From Candidatus Omnitrophota bacterium (GTDB lineage Bacteria; Omnitrophota; Gorgyraeia; Duberdicusellales; 4484-171): a stretch of DNA of 7,160 nt. Positions 6,849-7,160 of this stretch are shown here, piece by piece. The position numbers and the translations under genes were made by a program. The stretch's first letter is position 1. Each line of letters starts with the position of its first letter. The notes beneath the pieces were generated by a model. That model ran no database searches and was not told where the DNA came from. It saw only the letters and a program-made list of their open reading frames with translations. The stretch lies in assembly GCA_030601015.1 (NCBI GenBank), contig JAUVUO010000062.1, positions 1-7,160 of the forward strand, in the 5' to 3' direction.

Positions 6849-7011
6849 AATGGGCGTTCATGTTGGTAACTCTCTTTTGGGTCTGCAGTTTGTCTATCTC
6901 GTCTTCCAGTTGCGCAATCTCCATTTCCAATTCATTCATTTTATCTTTATAGGTGGAGCCTTGATTGGCATCAACTATTATTTCCCTTCGTGAATTATTA
7001 TTGTCGCTCAT
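6673..7011 (-). pseudogene. Decayed large serine recombinase, coiled-coil and C-terminal tail (frameshifted)
   Basis: Read on the - strand, three adjoining pieces resemble the end of a large serine recombinase. Piece one (from about 7011) has YKDKMNELEMEIAQLEDEI, a heptad-type coiled coil as found after the zinc ribbon of these enzymes. Piece two, in another frame (6821-6735), reads ALPDKASPEAQESL then IQALIKDIFVHK, close to the family's 'SPEEQKELIxxLIKxIxV' helix. Piece three, back in the first frame, reads NDRIAITLYIEKPLEDILPK, like the terminal beta strand. Restoring one frame needs two single-base changes, one near 6821-6853 and one in the A4 run at 6743-6746. No zinc ribbon or catalytic Ser domain is seen. 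Frame one stays open to the right edge, and the last frame stays open to TGA at 6556-6558, antisense to the tRNA. The assignment rests on pattern memory; a sequencing error instead of decay is possible. Confidence 0.42.
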
Positions 7012-7160
7012 CAAAGAAATTGCGAAGATTGTATCCGGGGCCGTTGTCAGATGGAAGTCCGGATGGAGCTCAAAAAAGGACAAGAAATAACAGACACTAC
7101 TCCCCACCCTAATTCTCCATAATTCCGTAAATCCTCTACTTAGTTCAGCACAGCTATGTA

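Larger units (their letters stand above)
6593..7160. other. Gene-poor, GC-richer tail after tRNA-Gln (mobile-element debris)
   Basis: This 568-base stretch holds no intact gene I can support. Its composition differs from the rest: the 60 bases from 6781 contain 34 G+C and those from 6601 contain 31, against 16 in the 60 bases from 5221. It contains the terminator, the recombinase-like remnant on the - strand and an imperfect repeat (6607-6621 and 6835-6848). The open frame at 6763-6993 on the + strand lies antisense to the recombinase-like pieces and has no ribosome site, so I do not call it a gene. The change in composition and the tRNA border suggest acquired DNA. Confidence 0.5.

Noticed and set aside
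6763..6993. Open frame of 76 codons on the + strand in the GC-richer tail.
   Set aside because: It has no ribosome site, its composition is not protein-like, and it is antisense to the recombinase-like pieces.
7010..7080. A - strand frame reading SDNGPGYNLRNFF, reminiscent of the DNGP motif of rve-type transposases.
   Set aside because: It is too short, has no flanking family residues, and ends at a stop within a few codons.
6808..7107. Intact 99-residue gene on the - strand starting at 7107.
   Set aside because: Only the part after about 7011 looks like protein (coiled coil). The first 32 residues look like translated non-coding sequence, and the frame also runs open to the window edge. 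The region is better read as a piece of a broken recombinase.

Overview
The window reads as chromosomal DNA from an AT-rich, probably anaerobic and uncultured bacterium. A lipobox signal peptide, a bacterial-type Dxs, a CCA-encoding tRNA-Gln and a four-subunit ferredoxin-dependent 2-oxoacid oxidoreductase point that way. The gene neighbourhood and the small lipoprotein make me think of Candidatus Omnitrophota or a similar lineage. That is a guess from memory, not something the sequence proves.

Positions 1-6592 are densely packed and all on the + strand. In order they hold: the C-terminal third of a YmdB-type metallophosphoesterase (cut by the window edge); dxs, the first enzyme of the MEP isoprenoid pathway; a two-cluster 4Fe-4S ferredoxin overlapping the end of dxs; the alpha, beta and gamma subunits of a VOR/KOR-type 2-oxoacid:ferredoxin oxidoreductase; gltX (glutamyl-tRNA synthetase); a 67-residue lipoprotein whose start overlaps the end of gltX; and tRNA-Gln(CUG). 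Spacings are 98 bp or less, and three junctions overlap, so co-transcription of most of this block is likely. The ferredoxin is the natural delta (electron-accepting) subunit of the oxidoreductase. The complex would oxidatively decarboxylate a 2-oxoacid to its acyl-CoA and pass electrons to ferredoxin. The MEP enzymes IspG and IspH also need low-potential electrons, which gives a possible, unproven reason for dxs to lie beside it.

From about 6593 to the end the character changes. Base composition becomes clearly more GC-rich, intact genes stop, and the only good signal on the + strand is a Rho-independent terminator at 6641-6672. On the - strand there are pieces that look like the coiled coil and C-terminal tail of a large serine recombinase, split over two frames. 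I read this as a decayed mobile-element remnant lying against the tRNA-Gln 3' end. The last ~70 bases may include the end of another element.

I found no clear new biological system. The points most worth a second look are the decayed recombinase next to the tRNA, a gltX that lacks the usual zinc-loop segment, and the pairing of dxs with a 2-oxoacid oxidoreductase operon.
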